DNA of 64,000 nucleotides from NCBI RefSeq assembly GCF_014197615.1, contig NZ_JACIFY010000019.1:88565-152564 (forward strand), read 5' to 3'. The notes beneath the pieces are model-generated. The model had not been told where the DNA came from. It was given only the letters and a program-made list of their open reading frames with translations, and searched no databases. This stretch comes from Rhizobium esperanzae (GTDB lineage: Bacteria; Pseudomonadota; Alphaproteobacteria; Rhizobiales; Rhizobiaceae). Below are positions 27,001 to 35,580 of this stretch, piece by piece (position 1 is the first letter of the stretch; each line of letters starts with the position of its first letter). The position numbers and the translations under genes are program-made.

Positions 27001-27887
27001 AGGGATACACCCAGAAGGCTGCCGTCGGCGGACACAAGGTCTATCTCAGGACCGGCGAATTCGGCGATGGCCGCCTCGGCGAGATCTTCATCGACATGCA
27101 CAAGGAAGGCGCTGCCTTCCGTGCGATGATGAACAACTTCGCCATCGCCATCTCGCTCGGCCTGCAATATGGCGTGCCGCTCGAGGAATATGTCGAGGCC
27201 TTCACTTTCACCAAGTTCGAGCCGGCCGGCATGGTCATCGGCAATGATGCCATCAAGAACGCCACGTCGATCCTCGACTATGTCTTCCGCGAGCTTGCCG
27301 TCTCCTATCTCGGCCGCCATGACCTCGCGCATGTCGACACATCGGACTTCTCGAACACGGCACTCGGCAAGGGCATCCAGGAGGGCAAGACCAACCTGCT
27401 CTCCACCGGCTGGACCCGCGGCTACAAGCCGACGCTGGTCTCCGGCACCGGCGGCGAACGCCAGGCGGGCGAACCCAAGGGTACTGCCACCGCAGCGCCT
27501 GCCCGCGCCGCTTCGACCGGCACCGTGACCGCCTTTGCAGGTGCCGCGGCCCGCAAGCTGGAGCCGACGGTTGCCGTCTCCACCTCCGAGATCGTCGCCT
27601 TCAAGCGCGATTACGAGGAGCGCGCCAAGGAATTGGCCGAAGAGATCGCCGAAGAGGTCAGCGAGGAAATCACCAGCGACGCCACTGCCCTCTTCTCCGA
27701 CAAGGCGGCAGCCGACGCGGCAACGGCCAAGACCGAAGCCAAGAAGGTCGAAGCCGAACGCCGCCAGCGCTCGATCATGCAGGGGTACACGGGCAACATG
27801 TGCTCGGAATGCCAGAACTTCACGATGGTGCGGAACGGCACTTGCGAGAAGTGCGACACGTGTGGTGCTACGAGCGGGTGCAGCTGA
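24072..27887 (+). CDS. nrdJ: Vitamin B12-dependent (class II) ribonucleotide reductase
   Basis: Reduces ribonucleotides to deoxyribonucleotides for DNA synthesis using adenosylcobalamin as radical source, so the cell depends on cobalamin for growth and works with or without oxygen. At 1271 residues it is the long alphaproteobacterial form. The catalytic block SNPCSEYMFLDDTACNLASLNL lies near residues 474-495, PTGTIGL near residue 676, and a C-terminal zinc-finger-like cysteine cluster (MCSECQNF...CEKCDTCGATSGCS) ends the protein and carries the redox cysteines. ATG 24072 begins the family N-terminus MRIERRFTKAGQ. It is the main RNR expected in rhizobia. Confidence 0.96.
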   Translation: MRIERRFTKAGQGAYADIEFRKATSEIKNPDGSIVFRLENIDVPAQFSQVATDVLAQKYFRKAGVPTRLKKVEENDVPSFLWRSVPDDAALKTLPKDEQTGSEIDARQVFDRLAGTWTYWGWKGGYFSSEEDAAAFKDELAYMLATQRVAPNSPQWFNTGLHWAYGIDGPGQGHFYVDPFTGKLTKSKSAYEHPQPHACFIQSVEDDLVNEGGIMDLWVREARLFKYGSGTGSNFSMLRGEGEKLSGGGRSSGLMSFLKIGDRAAGAIKSGGTTRRAAKMVVVDIDHPDIEEYINWKVKEEQKVAALVTGSKIVARHLKAIMKACFNCEGGDNGDCFDPAKNPALKREIRAAKKDQVPENYVQRVIQFARQGYKDLEFKTYDTDWDSEAYLTVSGQNSNNSVSIKDDFLRAVENDGEWNLTARKDGRVMKTLKARDLWETISYAAWASADPGIHFNTTMNDWHTSPAGGPIRGSNPCSEYMFLDDTACNLASLNLLQFKDKATKRINIADYEHAVRLWTVVLEVSVMMAQFPSKRIAELSYEYRTLGLGYANIGGLLMSSGIPYDSAEARAIAGSLTAIMTGICYATSAEMAAELGPFPNFAPNRDSMLRVIRNHRRAAHGETSGYEALSINPVALIHSENPDQDLVAHAKSAWDKALELGEQHGYRNAQVSVIAPTGTIGLVMDCDTTGIEPDFALVKFKKLAGGGYFKIINRAVPDALRTLGYSESQIAEIEAYAVGHGNLNQAPAINPSTLKAKGLTDEKVEAVNAALKSAFDIKFVFNQWTLGADFLKDTLKVSDEQLADMSFSLLDHMGFSKKDIEAANIHVCGAMTLEGAPFLKAEHLPVFDCANPCGKIGKRYLSVESHIRMMAAAQPFISGAISKTINMPNEATVEDCKNAYLLSWKLGLKANALYRDGSKLSQPLNASLIEDENDEEALEELLQAPVAAQAVTITEKIIERVIERVSREREKLPNRRQGYTQKAAVGGHKVYLRTGEFGDGRLGEIFIDMHKEGAAFRAMMNNFAIAISLGLQYGVPLEEYVEAFTFTKFEPAGMVIGNDAIKNATSILDYVFRELAVSYLGRHDLAHVDTSDFSNTALGKGIQEGKTNLLSTGWTRGYKPTLVSGTGGERQAGEPKGTATAAPARAASTGTVTAFAGAAARKLEPTVAVSTSEIVAFKRDYEERAKELAEEIAEEVSEEITSDATALFSDKAAADAATAKTEAKKVEAERRQRSIMQGYTGNMCSECQNFTMVRNGTCEKCDTCGATSGCS

Positions 27888-27953
27888 GCGGGCTTGCGGT
27901 TCTTCAGTGTCTGTTGAGAAATCGAAGCTAGTTCTGGCCAAAAGCCTCTGAAA

Positions 27954-28012
27954 TTGGCCATTTCCGTCAGAAGAAATGGCCAACCGTCCGGGCACTAAAA
28001 GTGCCCGGACGG
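27954..28012 (+). terminator. Two back-to-back perfect hairpins after nrdJ
   Basis: The first hairpin has an 11-bp stem (TTGGCCATTTC / GAAATGGCCAA, 27954-27983, 8-nt loop). The second follows with no gap: a 13-bp stem (CCGTCCGGGCACT / AGTGCCCGGACGG, AAA loop, 27984-28012), with TGCCCGTTTT after it. The second looks like an intrinsic terminator for nrdJ. The first may stabilise the mRNA end. Confidence 0.65.
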
Positions 28013-28209
28013 TGCCCGTTTTCCGAATTCGCAGCGAATAGCTGCATCAGCCTGCAATCTGGGGTATCGAAACGGGTTGATGCCTGCTCGAAGACCTGCT
28101 GCGGTTCTCCTGCCAGATCGGAACTCAGGACGGCGTCCAGAGTTTCGTCTGCGAGGTCGAGCTTAATTCGATTTCGGACAAGACACGTTCCAGGCTCGAT
28201 TGAAAACCG
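27967..28209 (-). pseudogene. Possible coding remnant opposite nrdJ, unidentified
   Basis: 80 codons open on the minus strand, bounded by two in-frame stops, with GC3-rich codons (for example LDLADETLDAVLSSDLAGEP), but with no start codon at a useful place and no ribosome-binding site. It runs through the nrdJ terminator hairpins. I do not recognise the sequence; it may be the end of a lost gene. The rest of the 480-base gap to sixA shows nothing. Confidence 0.25.
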
Positions 28210-28371
28210 TCACGCCGAAATCCGCGGGATGCTCAAGTTTCGCAAAGATAGGACGAGACGACTGACCTCCAAGTGACATCCGGCTAGTTTGCAGCTGTAT
28301 CGGAGGCCCTTAATGCTCCATGAGTCAACACGCAACGAAGCTCTAACCGACGACATCGGCCTCGCGATAAA

Positions 28372-28908
28372 ATGAAGCTGAACCCCATGCTGCCGAAACA
28401 CCGCCTTATCCTTCTGCGCCACGCCAAATCCGCCTGGCCCGACGGTGTGGCCGACCGTGAACGGCCATTGGCGGATCGCGGGCGCAAGGCGGCATCCGCC
28501 ATCGGCACGTATATGGTGCGCGAAAAACTGATCCCCGATCTCGCCCTCGTCTCGCCGGCCCACCGGGCGCAGGAAACCTGGAAGCTCGTCCGCAGGGCCT
28601 TTTCGAAAAAGCTCTCCGAGCGCGAGGCGGCGGATATCTACGAGGTGCCGGCCGAGCGCATTCTCGATGTGATCCGGGCCGTCGAACCTGGCATCCACAC
28701 GCTGCTCATCGTCGGCCACAATCCCGGCATGGAGAATGCGGCCTCGCTTATCGTGGCGGACGGCGATGCCGATGCCGTGACACGCATTCGGGAAAAGTTC
28801 CCGACGGCGGGACTCGCCGTCATCGACCTCGATCTCAACGGATGGGACGAGTTTGCGGTGGGCACCGGTTATCTCGAGCGGTTCATAACCCCACGATCAT
28901 TGGGATAA
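28372..28908 (+). CDS. SixA-like phosphohistidine phosphatase
   Basis: 178-residue member of the histidine phosphatase superfamily, SixA branch. The catalytic RHAKSAW (H of the phosphohistidine intermediate, about residue 17) and the second histidine VGHNPGMEN (about residue 116) are present, and DRERPLADRGRKAA is the SixA signature between them. SixA in E. coli acts on phosphohistidine in ArcB and on the nitrogen phosphotransferase protein NPr. The rhizobial target is not known but the PTS-Ntr is a fair guess. The preceding region has no cotranscribed gene. Confidence 0.88.
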   Translation: MKLNPMLPKHRLILLRHAKSAWPDGVADRERPLADRGRKAASAIGTYMVREKLIPDLALVSPAHRAQETWKLVRRAFSKKLSEREAADIYEVPAERILDVIRAVEPGIHTLLIVGHNPGMENAASLIVADGDADAVTRIREKFPTAGLAVIDLDLNGWDEFAVGTGYLERFITPRSLG

Positions 28909-29179
28909 CAACGGCACTTCCCGGTTTGAATTGGGTGGACCTAGTGCACGGTCCCGATTCCCGCGCCGGTCCGAACGGGCCGTCCACGGCAGAATGGTTC
29001 GACAGCGCCGACGTGGGCGGAGAACCCGTTTTCGTCAACGAATTGGGATCGGTTCTACAGGTAACCCATTGCGGGCATCTCTTCCCTATATGGTGGATGC
29101 TACACGCCCGGCAGCCGCTTCCCTCACCCCGTCAGAGTTCCGCCTTCGATCACTCCTTGGCCGGTACCTCCGGCCATTG

Positions 29180-30448
29180 TCAAAAGGGCAGAATGTCGAA
29201 TATGCGCTTGCTCGCCCCCGCCGTCCAGGACGGCTTCACGGCGCCTGCGGCCAGCGGCGGGCCGGATGATGGTGCCAAGGGCGATTGATAGAACCGGTTG
29301 AGCATCGCGTCACAGGCGTAGTGACCCCAGTTCGTCAGATGCTCGGTCTCCTTCACGCCGAGGAAATGGAGATAGGTGCCGACCTTAGAGGGAACGACCG
29401 ATGACGGCGGGAGCGTGTAAGAGGCGTATGGCTTGAGGTCGGCGTCCTTGCTGTCGATCGACCAGTAGACGCCATGGGTTCTTGCACGCAGCGCCGCTTT
29501 CGCGAGATCGTCGAGGCCGAGCATGTCGGCCTGTTTTGCTGCCTTGAAGCCGCCGATCAGGTCTCGGCGCCGCAAAGACCGCACCTGGTTATCGGTCGTA
29601 TCGAGAACGCGCTTGAGCTGGGAGAGATAGTTCCAGTATCCGCCAGTCGAGGAGCACCAGGGCGCGCCGGCATCGCTGACAAGCAGGCAGTCGCAGCGTT
29701 TCAGCGCCGGCTCGATGCCGTGATTGTCGTAGACGCCGCCATCGCTCAATATAGCCCGGCCTGGAGCGACCGGTTCGCCAACGGTATTGTCGAGCTTTTC
29801 CCTTTTCCAGGAAAACTGTGACAGGTCCAATCGCAGCGGCGACAGCACGGGCGGAAATGCCGCCGAAGCGGCAACCGCGGTCGCGAGCGAAAGTGCCGGA
29901 TGAAACGACAAGCCGATCCTGTAATCCGCGATATAGCGGTTGGACATGCGGAAGAGCGAACCGGTGCTGAGATTGCTGGCGCAAAATACGAACCAGGGCG
30001 AGCTCGGAAGATCGCTCAGGCTTGGCGATCTCCCATCGAACAGATGCCGCTCATAGAGCTTCGCGGCCTCCTGCGCCGCGCTCGAAAATGGATTGAACAC
30101 GCCCTTCAGAAAGCTCGGCCCATCGGCGAATATCTGGCTGAAGGCCAGAATGCGATCGACATATTCGGTCGTGAAGTTGACGGCGACCTCGTTCTCGAAG
30201 ACCAGCCGTGGCCAAATATGCGCGAGCAGGCCGGACGCTATAGATCCGCCCGATACCGACGAGATCATATCGAGCTTCGCCAGAAGACCGGCCTCGTTGA
30301 GCCTGGCAAGCGATCCCGCGTGGAAAAGCATGGCCCGATAGCCACCGCCCGAAAGGCAGAGGCCGAGTTTATAGCGCTCAGCGGGCTTCTCGGGATTAAC
30401 GGATCCCGACAAGACGACACCGTCCTGGAAATGCTCGTCCTCTGACAT
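29180..30448 (-). CDS. Patatin-like phospholipase
   Basis: 422-residue lipid acyl hydrolase of the patatin/cPLA2 fold. The oxyanion loop is LSGGGYRAM (residues 32-40), the nucleophile elbow is SVSGGS with the probable Ser66, and the catalytic Asp lies in LSDGGVYDNHG near residue 237. No signal peptide or membrane segment is seen, so it is cytosolic or delivered by another route. Patatins of this type serve as membrane-damaging effectors in some anti-phage systems (CBASS) and as lipases elsewhere. No cyclase or defence gene lies nearby, so a lone metabolic role is as likely. Confidence 0.85.
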   Translation of the reverse strand: MSEDEHFQDGVVLSGSVNPEKPAERYKLGLCLSGGGYRAMLFHAGSLARLNEAGLLAKLDMISSVSGGSIASGLLAHIWPRLVFENEVAVNFTTEYVDRILAFSQIFADGPSFLKGVFNPFSSAAQEAAKLYERHLFDGRSPSLSDLPSSPWFVFCASNLSTGSLFRMSNRYIADYRIGLSFHPALSLATAVAASAAFPPVLSPLRLDLSQFSWKREKLDNTVGEPVAPGRAILSDGGVYDNHGIEPALKRCDCLLVSDAGAPWCSSTGGYWNYLSQLKRVLDTTDNQVRSLRRRDLIGGFKAAKQADMLGLDDLAKAALRARTHGVYWSIDSKDADLKPYASYTLPPSSVVPSKVGTYLHFLGVKETEHLTNWGHYACDAMLNRFYQSPLAPSSGPPLAAGAVKPSWTAGASKRIFDILPF

Positions 30449-30680
30449 GCTTTATCGCGTCACGTTGAAAAGAAGGCCGACATCCGATGTATAGCAGATC
30501 AGGATCGGCGCGAAGGAACGTGAGAGCAGTTTTGCGTCGAGTTTGGCGCTCCCGCTCTATCCGGCCCTTCGATCCGCCACTCCAGGAGTTGGCAAAGTGC
30601 ACCTTGGCCGCCCGCCCCGATCCGACTTGCAAAACATTCCTCGCAATGTTCAATAACCGTCGCAAAGGCGAGGCGAATCG

Positions 30681-31589
30681 ATGCGTTACATCGCGGCAGG
30701 ATTGTTGTTTCTATGCGCATTTCCTCTGTCTGCGGCGGAGATTACGCGAGAGCCGTTGGAGGGCGACACCGACCTGATCTCGGTCACGGGCATCCTGAAC
30801 GACGGTGACGAAATCGTCTTCAGAAACCTGGCCGCGGCCTCCAGCAAGGCCCTTGTTTTTCTGAACAGCGAGGGCGGGGATCTTAAAGCCGGGATCGAGA
30901 TCGGGCGCGCCATCCGCCTTCGAGGCTTTGCCACGGCCACCCCGCCGGGGACCTTGTGCGCGTCGGCTTGCGCCCTCACCTGGCTTGCCGGGTCGCAGCG
31001 GTTTCTTCAGCCCGAATCCAATATCGGCTTCCATGCCGCCTATCGCGTGGTAGACGGCAAGGCCAGCGAGAGCGGCGTCGCCAATGCACTGGTCGGAGCC
31101 TACCTCAACCAGCTGGGATTGTCCGACACCGCCATCGCCTATGTGACGTCGGCACCGCCGGAAGGCATCGCGTGGCTGACGGCCGCCAAGGCGCAGGCCG
31201 TGGGCATCACCTACGACGCGATTGACGAGGACGGACCTGATCCGGCGTCGGAGGCGGGCAAGACGTTTCCGCACGATCCGATGGGCGCGGTGACGGCCTT
31301 TTACTCCGCGCTCGCCGCAGCCGATGGTGAAACCGCCTCGGCTCTGGTCATTCCGGAAAAGCGCGGCAAAGGCCCTTTCAACGAGGCGTCGATCCACGCC
31401 TTCTACGGCGCGATGGCGCAGCCGCTCAAGCTCACCGGCACGGCGCTGCGCGGTAATGACAACGTCCGGGTTTCCTACGAATACGCCACCAATGACGGCC
31501 GTCGCTGCAAGGGCCGCGCCGATGTCCAGACCACCTATGTGTATGGCAAGACCCTGGTCTCGATGATCAAGGTGCTTGACGGCTGCTAG
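30681..31589 (+). CDS. Periplasmic ClpP-fold serine protease-like protein
   Basis: 302 residues with an N-terminal signal peptide (cleavage after SAAE, about residue 19). Residues 25-180 have the ClpP/crotonase pattern: FLNSEGGDLKAGIEIGRAI, the probable nucleophile serine in TLCASACALTWLAG (about residue 95), and the histidine in SNIGFHAAYR (about 117). The C-terminal 100 residues, AVTAFYSALAAADGETAS onward, look like an NTF2/SnoaL-type domain. It is convergent with a paralogue at 31686-33011 of the same build. Substrate and partner are unknown. Confidence 0.7.
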   Translation: MRYIAAGLLFLCAFPLSAAEITREPLEGDTDLISVTGILNDGDEIVFRNLAAASSKALVFLNSEGGDLKAGIEIGRAIRLRGFATATPPGTLCASACALTWLAGSQRFLQPESNIGFHAAYRVVDGKASESGVANALVGAYLNQLGLSDTAIAYVTSAPPEGIAWLTAAKAQAVGITYDAIDEDGPDPASEAGKTFPHDPMGAVTAFYSALAAADGETASALVIPEKRGKGPFNEASIHAFYGAMAQPLKLTGTALRGNDNVRVSYEYATNDGRRCKGRADVQTTYVYGKTLVSMIKVLDGC

Positions 31590-31685
31590 CCAGATTCCTT
31601 TGCTTTGAAGCAGTCACTGACCGCCCGCTCTTTCCCTCGGGCAGACTGCAGCACCTGCGGTCACTGCCTGCGGGACCGGCAATAT

Positions 31686-33011
31686 TTACTCTGCATACCT
31701 CCGGGAGTTGGCATCGCATTTGTGCCATTCCCAGTCCATTCCCGCTTCGCCCTCATGGCCATAACACCAGTCGAGGCGATTGAGCAGCGGACCGAGTTCG
31801 TCGCGCCTTTTGCAGGCCCGCTGTGTCGCGATGCCATCGCGATCGGTGCTACCGCGGCAGATGTCGTCCAGCCCTACCCACTGATCGGTCAACCGATCCG
31901 GCGCCTTGGCTTCCTTGTCCGTGGCGAGCACCTTTCCGGTCTCGGACTCGATCTGCAGGGAGGCCGTGTTCCACACGTAGGAGAATTCCGCCATCCCGAC
32001 GGACGTCTTACCCGTGTCCTTGTTTCGGGCAAACCACTCGACAATTCCCGACATTTCGCATTTTCCGGCACAGTTCGCAGTCACGGAGCCGGGTTTGACG
32101 CTGTAGATGCGCTCCGGCCAGCGTTGGGCGAAGGCTGCCTTTTCCTTCAGGACGGCGTCTTTATCGACCGCGTTTCCGAAGAAGGAGACCTCGTCGGCAT
32201 AGACGCCCGTCATAAAGGCCAACGCCGAGGCACTGTCTTTCGACCATTCGTCATTGTATCGGTTTGCGAAATCCACCGCCTCCGTGGTCAGGTCGCCGGG
32301 TTCAGGTGCGCCCGCCTCCTCGGAATCGTCGGGGTCTGACGGAATGTCGGCGGGTGCTGCGCTCTCCTGCGGTGCGGCGCCTGCCGGGGGCGACGCGCTT
32401 TCCTGTGCCGAGGGCATATCCTCGGGCGTGTTGATGTTCCAGTCCCGCATTTCCGCAGCGGTGAGATAGCGTATATCGGTGCTGTCGATCGACAGGCTGA
32501 GCTGCAGCAGATTGGGGCTTACCCCCATGTCGGTGAGATAGCCGATGATCTCGCCGGTCAGCAATTGAACAGTCGAGACTGCCAATGTGTTGTCCATGGG
32601 CATATCGAGGGAAACCCGATGCACACCGATGGAGCCCGGCTCGGCGAACCTTTCGACGCCACCGACGAAGGCGAAGGCGCAAGCCGATGCACATTCCATG
32701 GCTCTGATCTGGAGCGTTCTTGCATTCAGCGCACGGATGGCACGGCCGAAGCTGATCGCGGTGACGACGTTCCCGCCGGGCGAGTCAAAGCTGATGTAGT
32801 CCGCTTGGGACTGCTTGTATTCGTCGACAAGCTGCGCCGGATCGTCGGAGAATTCAAACACGCCCTTTATCACCAGGCCGCGCTCTCCCGGCGCGCCATC
32901 CAGGCGCTGGTAGGAAATGGCCGCATGCGCCTCTCCTGCCAAGGCGATGAACGCTAATAGCATCGATATCAACGAGACGGATTTGCGCATTCTTCTCCAG
33001 CCTTCGAGCAC
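31686..33011 (-). CDS. Periplasmic ClpP-fold serine protease-like protein, paralogue
   Basis: 441 residues from GTG 33011 (AGGAG upstream), or ATG 32990, which also has GGAG before it and gives a cleaner signal peptide. The ClpP-like part holds SFDSPGGNVVTAISFGRAI, the probable catalytic serine in MECASACAFAFVGG (about residue 110) and histidine in SIGVHRVS. A Pro/Ala/Asp-rich linker of about 50 residues (203-252) leads to an NTF2-like domain (VDFANRYNDEWSKDSASALAFM). Cysteine-rich ends may be disulfide-bonded in the periplasm. It shares its domain order with the convergent gene at 30681. Confidence 0.7.
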   Translation of the reverse strand: MLEGWRRMRKSVSLISMLLAFIALAGEAHAAISYQRLDGAPGERGLVIKGVFEFSDDPAQLVDEYKQSQADYISFDSPGGNVVTAISFGRAIRALNARTLQIRAMECASACAFAFVGGVERFAEPGSIGVHRVSLDMPMDNTLAVSTVQLLTGEIIGYLTDMGVSPNLLQLSLSIDSTDIRYLTAAEMRDWNINTPEDMPSAQESASPPAGAAPQESAAPADIPSDPDDSEEAGAPEPGDLTTEAVDFANRYNDEWSKDSASALAFMTGVYADEVSFFGNAVDKDAVLKEKAAFAQRWPERIYSVKPGSVTANCAGKCEMSGIVEWFARNKDTGKTSVGMAEFSYVWNTASLQIESETGKVLATDKEAKAPDRLTDQWVGLDDICRGSTDRDGIATQRACKRRDELGPLLNRLDWCYGHEGEAGMDWEWHKCDANSRRYAE

Positions 33012-33049
33012 ATATTTCTCCTGTCGTCACTCGCAGCATATCTTGCTCA

Positions 33050-33226
33050 CTTGTTGCCAGGCCGATCACCGAGTTCTTGGCGTTAGCCCGCTTCAATGCG
33101 ACCCAGGCCGATGGCGATCACAAGTGGAAGATCAACAGCTTTGACGAGAATATTTCACCCTACCCCAACAGCATCCGATCAATGCACAAGGGGCGATCTT
33201 CTGGCAAGCGGCACAATCAGAAGTGA
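33050..33226 (+). pseudogene. Possible short coding remnant
   Basis: An open plus-strand stretch without a start codon gives LARFNATQADGDHKWKINSF and then SPYPNS before a TGA at 33224-33226. Composition looks coding, but no family is recognised. The surrounding 400-base gap (33012-33408) otherwise shows only the promoter side of the two flanking genes. Confidence 0.2.
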
Positions 33227-33408
33227 TGAGACACGGTAAATGCCGGTTCCTCTCGGGAGCCGCGACGTTCCTGTCCGCACAGTCGGAATGCGCCGGCGAA
33301 ATGCCGACAGATATGCTCGAAATCGGTCCTATCAATTCTGACGCGGCGGGCGCTGTAGACCGATGCAATGATTATCGATTATGTCGCCTGCATCGAAGTA
33401 TTTGACCC

Positions 33409-33891
33409 GTGAGGCAGTTCGTGACTTTTGCCTATGACAATCACGCCCTCGATCTGAGGAGCGATGCCGATTTCTTCTTCCTCCTCACCGGAAGCTACCT
33501 GCGCATCACCGGCCGTCATCTTGTCCAGGACGGGCAAGGACTGGACTGGCTCTATAACGATGCGCCTTTCGTCGTGCTTGCTCACAATACCGAGCCGGAT
33601 CCGCGCTTCATCTACGCCAACCGCACAGCGCAGAACTGCTTCGAATATAGCTGGGATGAATTCATCACGCTGCCGTCGCGGCTTTCGGCCGAGCAGCCCG
33701 ATCGCGCCGAGCGCCAGCGGCTGCTCGATGCCGTCACGCGTGATGGTTTTGTCGATAATGGCCGCGGTGTCAGGGTCGCGAAATCGCGCCGCCGTTTCTG
33801 GGTCGACAACTTCACCGTCTGGCAGCTCATCGATGAAGCGGGCAAGCTGTTGGGCCAGGCTGCGATATTCTCTTCGTGGCGGGACGCGTAG
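33409..33891 (+). CDS. MEKHLA-domain protein
   Basis: 160-residue cytosolic protein of the MEKHLA/PAS-like family: APFVVLAHNTEPDPRFIYANRTAQNCFEY, then LPSRLSAEQPDRAERQRLL and GFVDNGRGVRVAKSRRRFWV, which are the family blocks in order. Such domains are thought to bind small ligands like PAS, but no function is established for the stand-alone form. The start is GTG 33409; a second GTG at 33421 is possible. It converges on maiA, three bases apart. Confidence 0.8.
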   Translation: MRQFVTFAYDNHALDLRSDADFFFLLTGSYLRITGRHLVQDGQGLDWLYNDAPFVVLAHNTEPDPRFIYANRTAQNCFEYSWDEFITLPSRLSAEQPDRAERQRLLDAVTRDGFVDNGRGVRVAKSRRRFWVDNFTVWQLIDEAGKLLGQAAIFSSWRDA

Positions 33892-33894
33892 TTT

Positions 33895-34527
33895 CTACGG
33901 CTTCACGCGGTCGGGATGCGCCGCCTGAAAGGCGGGGAGTTCGGCGCATCTGGCGTCGATGTCGGTGATGCGGCTGAAAGCGGTCATATCCACGCCCCAG
34001 CGGCGCGCATTGTAGAGCTGGGGAACAAGGCAGAGGTCGGCCATCGCAGGCCTGTCGCCAAAGCTGAACTTTCCGTCGGCCTCGCCGATCATGGCCTCCA
34101 CTCGGCGAAGCCCGTCACCGATGAAATGCTGCATCCATTCCTCGCGGGCATCGACCTTTTCCGTCAGTGTCATGAGATGCGAGACGACATGCAGATTGCA
34201 GATCGGATGGATGTCCATGGCGACCGCATAGGCCAGGGCGCGGACTTTCTGGCGATCGGCGCTATCGGACGGCAGCAATCCGCATTCCGGGCGAAGCTCG
34301 GCCAGGTATTCGATGATGGCAAGCGACTGCGTCAGTGTTTTCCCATCGATCACCAGGGTCGGCACGAGCCCCTGCGGGTTGAGCGCGAGATAGTCCGGCA
34401 TTCTGTGCGCGCCGTCCAACAGGTTGATCGGCACGGTCCGATAGTCGAGGCCCAGGAGATTGAGCGCGATGCGGACGCGGTAGCTCGCCGATGATCGCCA
34501 GTAATCGTAGAGAACCACCTCGTTCAT
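33895..34527 (-). CDS. maiA: Maleylacetoacetate isomerase
   Basis: Zeta-class glutathione transferase of 210 residues that isomerises maleylacetoacetate to fumarylacetoacetate with glutathione as cofactor, the penultimate step of homogentisate breakdown, in the cytosol. The active-site motif SSASYRVRIALNL (residues 12-24) stands for SSCxWRVRIAL, with Ala in place of the Cys. The GST C-terminal domain includes the family PAMADLCLVPQLYNARRW. Its ATG overlaps the fah stop by four bases (ATGA), so translation is coupled. It is the last gene of the hpd-hmgA-fah-maiA set. Confidence 0.93.
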   Translation of the reverse strand: MNEVVLYDYWRSSASYRVRIALNLLGLDYRTVPINLLDGAHRMPDYLALNPQGLVPTLVIDGKTLTQSLAIIEYLAELRPECGLLPSDSADRQKVRALAYAVAMDIHPICNLHVVSHLMTLTEKVDAREEWMQHFIGDGLRRVEAMIGEADGKFSFGDRPAMADLCLVPQLYNARRWGVDMTAFSRITDIDARCAELPAFQAAHPDRVKP

Positions 34528-35549
34528 CGCGGCTCGGCTCCCTCGTATTTTCCGACCGTCTGCTCGATCGCCCCGAAGATCGAATGGCCGGCATGATTCT
34601 TCATCTCGATGCGGACCTGATCGCCAAACCTCATGAAAGGGGTCTTCGGCGCTCCGCTCTCGATCGCCTCGATCATCCTCAATTCGGCAATGCAGGAATA
34701 ACCGTCTCCTCCCTCTCCCACCGGCTTGCCGGGGCCGCCATCGAGCTTGTTGGAAACAGTGCCGGAGCCGATGATCGTTCCGGCCGCCAGATGCCGCGTT
34801 TTGGCGGCATGGGCGATCAGCTGGCCGAAATCGAAGGTCATGTCGATGCCGGCATTCGGCTTGCCGAACGGTCTGCCGTTCAAGCTCACCAGCAGCGGCA
34901 GATGCAGCTTGCCGCCATCCCAGGCGTCTTCGAGTTCATCCGGCGTCACCGCGACCGGCGAGAATGCCGAGGCCGGCTTGGACTGGAAGAAACCAAAGCC
35001 TTTCGCCAGTTCCTCCGGGATCAGGCCGCGCAGCGACACGTCGTTGACGAGCATCAGCAGCCGGATGGCGCCGCGGGCAGCTTCCGGGCTTGCCCCCATG
35101 GCGACGTCGCCGGTGATGACGGCGACCTCGCCCTCCATGTCGATCCCATAGGCCTCATCCGCCACGACGATCGGCTCTCGCGGCGCAAGGAACCCGTCCG
35201 AGCCGCCTTGATACATCAGCGGATCGGTCCAGAAGCTTGCCGGCATCTCGGCTCCGCGCGCCCTGCGCACCAGTTCGACGTGGTTGACGTAGGCAGAACC
35301 ATCAGCCCATTGATAGGCTCGCGGCAAAGGCGATGCGGCGTCATGTTCGTGAAAGCGGATCGTCGGCTGAGCCCCAGTCTCGATGCCTTCGGCAATCAAT
35401 GCCAGTCTCGGCGCCACATGCTCCCAGTCGTCGAGCGCGGCCTGCAGGGTGCGGGCGATGTGGCCGACCTCCGAACAGCGGGTCAGATCGCGGGAAACGA
35501 CGACGAGCCGGCCGTCCCGGGTAGAGTCCTTCAAGGTCGCAAGTTTCAT
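34524..35549 (-). CDS. fah: Fumarylacetoacetase
   Basis: Hydrolyses fumarylacetoacetate to fumarate and acetoacetate, the last step of tyrosine breakdown. 341 residues of the prokaryotic FAH type: metal ligands in the GIDMEGEVAVITGD segment, and GTIIGSGTVSN and EGGDGYSCIAELRMIE in the catalytic half. The ATG at 35549 was chosen because MKLATLKDSTRDGRLVVVS is the usual N-terminus; the longer frame would overlap hmgA. It begins 31 bases after hmgA and overlaps maiA. Confidence 0.94.
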   Translation of the reverse strand: MKLATLKDSTRDGRLVVVSRDLTRCSEVGHIARTLQAALDDWEHVAPRLALIAEGIETGAQPTIRFHEHDAASPLPRAYQWADGSAYVNHVELVRRARGAEMPASFWTDPLMYQGGSDGFLAPREPIVVADEAYGIDMEGEVAVITGDVAMGASPEAARGAIRLLMLVNDVSLRGLIPEELAKGFGFFQSKPASAFSPVAVTPDELEDAWDGGKLHLPLLVSLNGRPFGKPNAGIDMTFDFGQLIAHAAKTRHLAAGTIIGSGTVSNKLDGGPGKPVGEGGDGYSCIAELRMIEAIESGAPKTPFMRFGDQVRIEMKNHAGHSIFGAIEQTVGKYEGAEPR

Positions 35550-35580
35550 GTCCGAATTCCCGTGCCGGAGGAGCCGATCT

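Noticed and set aside
24072..27887. A minus-strand open frame of more than 1300 codons covers the whole nrdJ gene and its flanks.
   Set aside because: It is the antisense shadow of a GC-rich gene: composition is Arg/Gly/Asp-rich with no domain, while the plus strand encodes a complete ribonucleotide reductase.
29180..30448. Patatin-like protein as the effector of a CBASS-type defence system.
   Set aside because: No nucleotide cyclase, Cap2/Cap3 or other defence gene is adjacent; the nucleophile motif is SVSGGS rather than the usual effector form, so a defence role is not supported.
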